Of a stretch of 7,191 nucleotides of DNA, positions 5,926 to 7,191 are shown one piece after another (the stretch's first letter is position 1; the number at the start of each line of letters is the position of its first letter). Source of the DNA: 2011-GWA2-47-8b sp964361325 (GTDB lineage: Bacteria; Patescibacteriota; Minisyncoccia; UBA6257; WO2-44-18); contig CAYHZT010000023.1 of NCBI GenBank assembly GCA_964361325.1, positions 1 through 7,191 of the forward strand, given 5' to 3'. The notes below the pieces were generated by a model. The model saw only the letters and a list, made by a program, of their open reading frames with translations, was not told the origin of the DNA and did no database searches. The position numbers and the translations under genes were made by a program.

Positions 5926-6656
5926 TTAACAAAAGCATTTCAGTATTCATACCGGCTTATAACGAGGAAGAAAACGTTTACGACGCGGTCGTTGAAATAA
6001 ATAACTATTTGAAAGCCAAGTTTAAGGATTATGAAATTTTGGTGGTTAGCGAGGGCAGTACGGATAAAACCAACGACATAGTAAAAGAACTACAAAGCCA
6101 AATTCCCCAGCTAAGGCTTTTGGTTCGCCCGGAAAATTTTGGTTACGCCGGGGCGTTGCGTACCGGTTTTAAAAATTCCAAGAAAGACATTATTTTTTAC
6201 ACCGACGGCGACCGGCAGTTTGACATTAATGAACTGGATCTTCTTTTACCGTTGATAGATAAATACGGCATTGTCACCGGTTATAAAATAAAGCGTCATG
6301 ATCCTTTAATGCGGATTTGGACATCCAAAATTTATAACTGGACGATGCGCTTGCTGTTTGGTTTGAAAGTAAAAGATGTAAACTGTGCTTTTAAATTATA
6401 TCGCCGGGAAGTGATTGATAAAGTGGATTTTCTGCCGGACTTAACCCAAGGCGTTATCAACGCAGAGATTTATTTGACCGCCCTAAAAAACGGATTTACT
6501 ATTGGAGAAGTTGGCGTGCATCATTTCCACCGCGAGAAGGGAAAGACGGACGCGGAAATCGGCGGCCGAGGCAAAATAATTGCCTTTGTTCGGCCTCGAG
6601 TCATCTGGGGATTCATAAAAGACACGTTCAGCGTCTGGAAGAAATTTTATCTTTAG
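5922..6656 (+). CDS. Glycosyltransferase family 2 (DPM1/DPG synthase-like)
   Basis: The protein has 244 residues and a GT-A fold. SISVFIPAYNEEENVYDAV (5-23) is the standard GT2 opening. The metal-binding DXD is Asp95-Gly-Asp97 in YTDGDRQFDINEL (93-105), matching the DADGQFDP of dolichyl-phosphate mannosyl- or glucosyltransferase-like enzymes. The C-terminal part includes VKDVNCAFKLYRREVID (150-166) and VHHFHREKGKT. The usual VDDGSTD nucleotide-binding motif reads VSEGSTD (42-48). There are no transmembrane helices, so this is a soluble or peripheral enzyme that probably moves a sugar onto a polyprenyl-phosphate or a growing glycan. The start at 5922 overlaps the GT4 stop by ATGA, which indicates coupling. 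An in-frame ATG at 5871 would overlap GT4 by 55 bp and adds only a basic leader, so it was rejected. Confidence 0.9.
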   Translation: MINKSISVFIPAYNEEENVYDAVVEINNYLKAKFKDYEILVVSEGSTDKTNDIVKELQSQIPQLRLLVRPENFGYAGALRTGFKNSKKDIIFYTDGDRQFDINELDLLLPLIDKYGIVTGYKIKRHDPLMRIWTSKIYNWTMRLLFGLKVKDVNCAFKLYRREVIDKVDFLPDLTQGVINAEIYLTALKNGFTIGEVGVHHFHREKGKTDAEIGGRGKIIAFVRPRVIWGFIKDTFSVWKKFYL

Positions 6657-6660
6657 CGGT

Positions 6661-6666
6661 GATGAA
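6661..6666 (+). repeat. Left copy of the GATGAA direct repeat flanking the element
   Basis: GATGAA here matches 6785-6790 at the other end of the inverted-repeat element. Counting only bases outside a 14-bp inverted repeat, the symmetric target-site duplication is TGAA (6663-6666 and 6787-6790). The copy contains the ATG that would have been the epimerase start before insertion. Confidence 0.55.
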
Positions 6667-6680
6667 TCCCGTTAGAGACA
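6666..6680. repeat. Left terminal inverted repeat arm
   Basis: ATCCCGTTAGAGACA is the exact reverse complement of 6773-6787. Pairing ends on both sides (6665/6788 and 6681/6772 do not pair), so the match is 15 bp. Confidence 0.9.
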
Positions 6681-6786
6681 ATCAATCTATGAATACTAAT
6701 CTAGCTAAAGAATTCAAGTTTTTATCTGAAAGCCGTTGTCGGGCGGCCGATTTACGGTCGCCTTTGGCGACCTGTCTCTAACGGGA
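6667..6786. mobile_element. MITE-like 120-bp element with terminal inverted repeats
   Basis: The ends are perfect inverted repeats: ATCCCGTTAGAGACA at 6666-6680 and TGTCTCTAACGGGAT at 6773-6787, of which 14 bp lie inside the proposed element. The flanks carry a direct repeat, TGAA (GATGAA if overlap with the arms is allowed). The interior encodes no transposase. Its left half is A/T-rich and its right half is GC-rich with hairpins. Deleting the element plus one repeat copy leaves TAG-CGGTG-ATGAAAGTT, a normal tight operon junction. This fits a non-autonomous transposon insertion. A structured regulatory RNA is the main alternative. Confidence 0.6.
6742..6772 (+). other. Two mutually exclusive hairpins beside the right arm
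   Basis: Segment B (6755-6762, CGGTCGCC) can pair with segment A (6742-6749, GGCGGCCG; 8 bp with one G-U, loop ATTTA). Its last seven bases (6756-6762, GGTCGCC) can instead pair perfectly with segment C (6766-6772, GGCGACC; loop TTT). Segment C directly abuts the right inverted-repeat arm. There is no U-tract after either hairpin, so this is not an intrinsic terminator. Confidence 0.5.
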
Positions 6787-6787
6787 T
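6773..6787. repeat. Right terminal inverted repeat arm, running into the epimerase start codon
   Basis: TGTCTCTAACGGGAT is the exact reverse complement of 6666-6680. Its last two bases are the A and T of the epimerase ATG, so the arm occupies the whole region where a ribosome binding site would lie. No SD is visible in it. Confidence 0.9.
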
Positions 6788-6790
6788 GAA
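6785..6790 (+). repeat. Right copy of the GATGAA direct repeat
   Basis: GATGAA here matches 6661-6666. It contains the present epimerase start codon and the first bases of its second codon, so the duplication would have preserved the gene's start after insertion. Confidence 0.55.
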
Positions 6791-7191
6791 AGTTTTAATT
6801 ACCGGAGGAGCCGGATTTATCGGTTCTAATCTGACAAAGTTTTTATGCGATCAAGGTCACGAAGTGACTGTTATTGACGATCTTTCTTCGGCCGGTCACA
6901 CCCCGGATGAAATTGATAAACGAGCCAATATGGTTGTCGGAAATATCGGGGACGATAAGCTTTTAGACAAACTGCTTCCCGGAAAAGAAGTCGTTTTTCA
7001 CCTGGCGGCCGCGGGCATCATCAAATTGTCGCTGGAAAATCCGGTTTTTTATTTTCAGAACAACGTGCAAAACGGAGTAAAGCTTTTGGAGGCAATGAGG
7101 CGACATGGGGTGGATAAAATTGTTTACTCATCAAGCTCTTCTTGTTATGGGGAGCCGGAAAAGACGCCAATTTCGGAAGATCATCCGCTCA
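6786..7191 (+). CDS. NAD-dependent epimerase/dehydratase (extended SDR), 5' part
   Basis: The first 135 codons are visible and the frame is open at the right edge. MKVLITGGAGFIGSNL carries the GxxGxxG dinucleotide-binding motif (Gly7, Gly10, Gly13). The acidic end of strand 2 is Asp31-Asp32, which favours NAD. HLAA lies at 72-75, and YSSSSSCYGEPEKTPISEDHPL (114-135) matches the catalytic Ser region and the YGEP...P..EDHP signature of GalE/RmlB-like sugar-nucleotide enzymes. The catalytic YxxxK lies beyond the window, so the substrate (UDP-glucose/GalNAc epimerase, UDP-glucuronate or dTDP-glucose type) cannot be settled. It would supply a nucleotide sugar to the glycosyltransferases upstream. 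The start at 6786 is the natural N-terminus of the fold, but it has no SD and lies in an inverted-repeat arm. Confidence 0.9.
   Translation, partial: MKVLITGGAGFIGSNLTKFLCDQGHEVTVIDDLSSAGHTPDEIDKRANMVVGNIGDDKLLDKLLPGKEVVFHLAAAGIIKLSLENPVFYFQNNVQNGVKLLEAMRRHGVDKIVYSSSSSCYGEPEKTPISEDHPL

Larger units (their letters stand above)
6662..6781 (+). other. 39-codon ORF crossing the inverted-repeat element (possible leader peptide)
   Basis: An ATG at 6662, 5 nt after the GT2 stop, opens a frame that runs without interruption through the element to TAA at 6779-6781. It reads MNPVRDNQSM... and ends ...RSPLATCL. The stop is 4 nt before the epimerase ATG at 6786, an ideal distance for reinitiation. The peptide has no recognisable domain. 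A frame of this length is open by chance fairly often, so translation is only a hypothesis. Confidence 0.25.

Noticed and set aside
6742..6785. Rho-independent terminator after the GT2 gene
   Set aside because: The hairpins are GC-rich, but no T-run follows. The epimerase start comes directly after the right arm.
6666..6787. CRISPR repeat pair
   Set aside because: There are only two units, they are inverted rather than direct, and the spacing and flanking direct repeat fit a transposable element better.

Overview
This window looks like part of a cell-surface glycan biosynthesis locus. The best guess for the organism is a member of the Candidate Phyla Radiation (Patescibacteria, Parcubacteria-like). 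Three things point that way. The secreted protein at 2009-2923 carries a peptidoglycan-binding-like domain of a style I associate with that group (FGTRGDDVKCLQEYL ... GYFGPISWKKY). The genes are packed with gaps of 0 to 14 bp. Most starts lack a Shine-Dalgarno sequence. The GT4 gene ends on TGA inside an ATGA overlap, so the UGA=Gly code of Gracilibacteria and Absconditabacteria is unlikely. No rRNA or other phylogenetic marker is present, so the assignment is inference.

Layout. Positions 1-334 (+) hold the C-terminal end of a GT-B-type transferase. An AsnB-type amidotransferase (335-2038, +) follows with no gap. Three genes run leftward as an apparent operon that begins near 4731: a NodB/CE4-type polysaccharide deacetylase (3778-4731), a class I SAM methyltransferase (2933-3763) and a secreted PG-binding-like protein (2009-2923). 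The last of these overlaps the asnB tail by 30 bp. Divergent from this operon, a GT4 glycosyltransferase (4768-5925) and a GT2 glycosyltransferase (5922-6656) run rightward with a 4-bp ATGA overlap. A 120-bp inverted-repeat element follows, and then the 5' part of an NAD-dependent sugar epimerase/dehydratase (6786 to beyond the window end).

How the genes may work together. The epimerase would make a nucleotide sugar. The GT4, GT2 and GT-B enzymes would build a chain on a cytoplasmic carrier. The deacetylase, methyltransferase and AsnB-type enzyme would decorate it (de-N-acetylation, methylation, amidation). The secreted protein could sit at the wall or glycan layer. Substrates cannot be read from the sequence.

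Most interesting signals. (1) A MITE-like element has a perfect 15-bp terminal inverted repeat and a GATGAA direct repeat, and it sits exactly on the epimerase start codon. Removing it restores a tight GT2-epimerase junction. The old start codon now opens a 39-codon ORF that crosses the whole element and stops 4 nt before the new ATG. (2) The 36-bp divergent spacer holds a perfect palindrome, ATTATATAAT, which gives a consensus -10 box on each strand. The predicted leaders are only about 7 nt on both sides. (3) Two repeat-like insertions lie inside coding sequence, one in the GT4 interdomain linker and one in the deacetylase.
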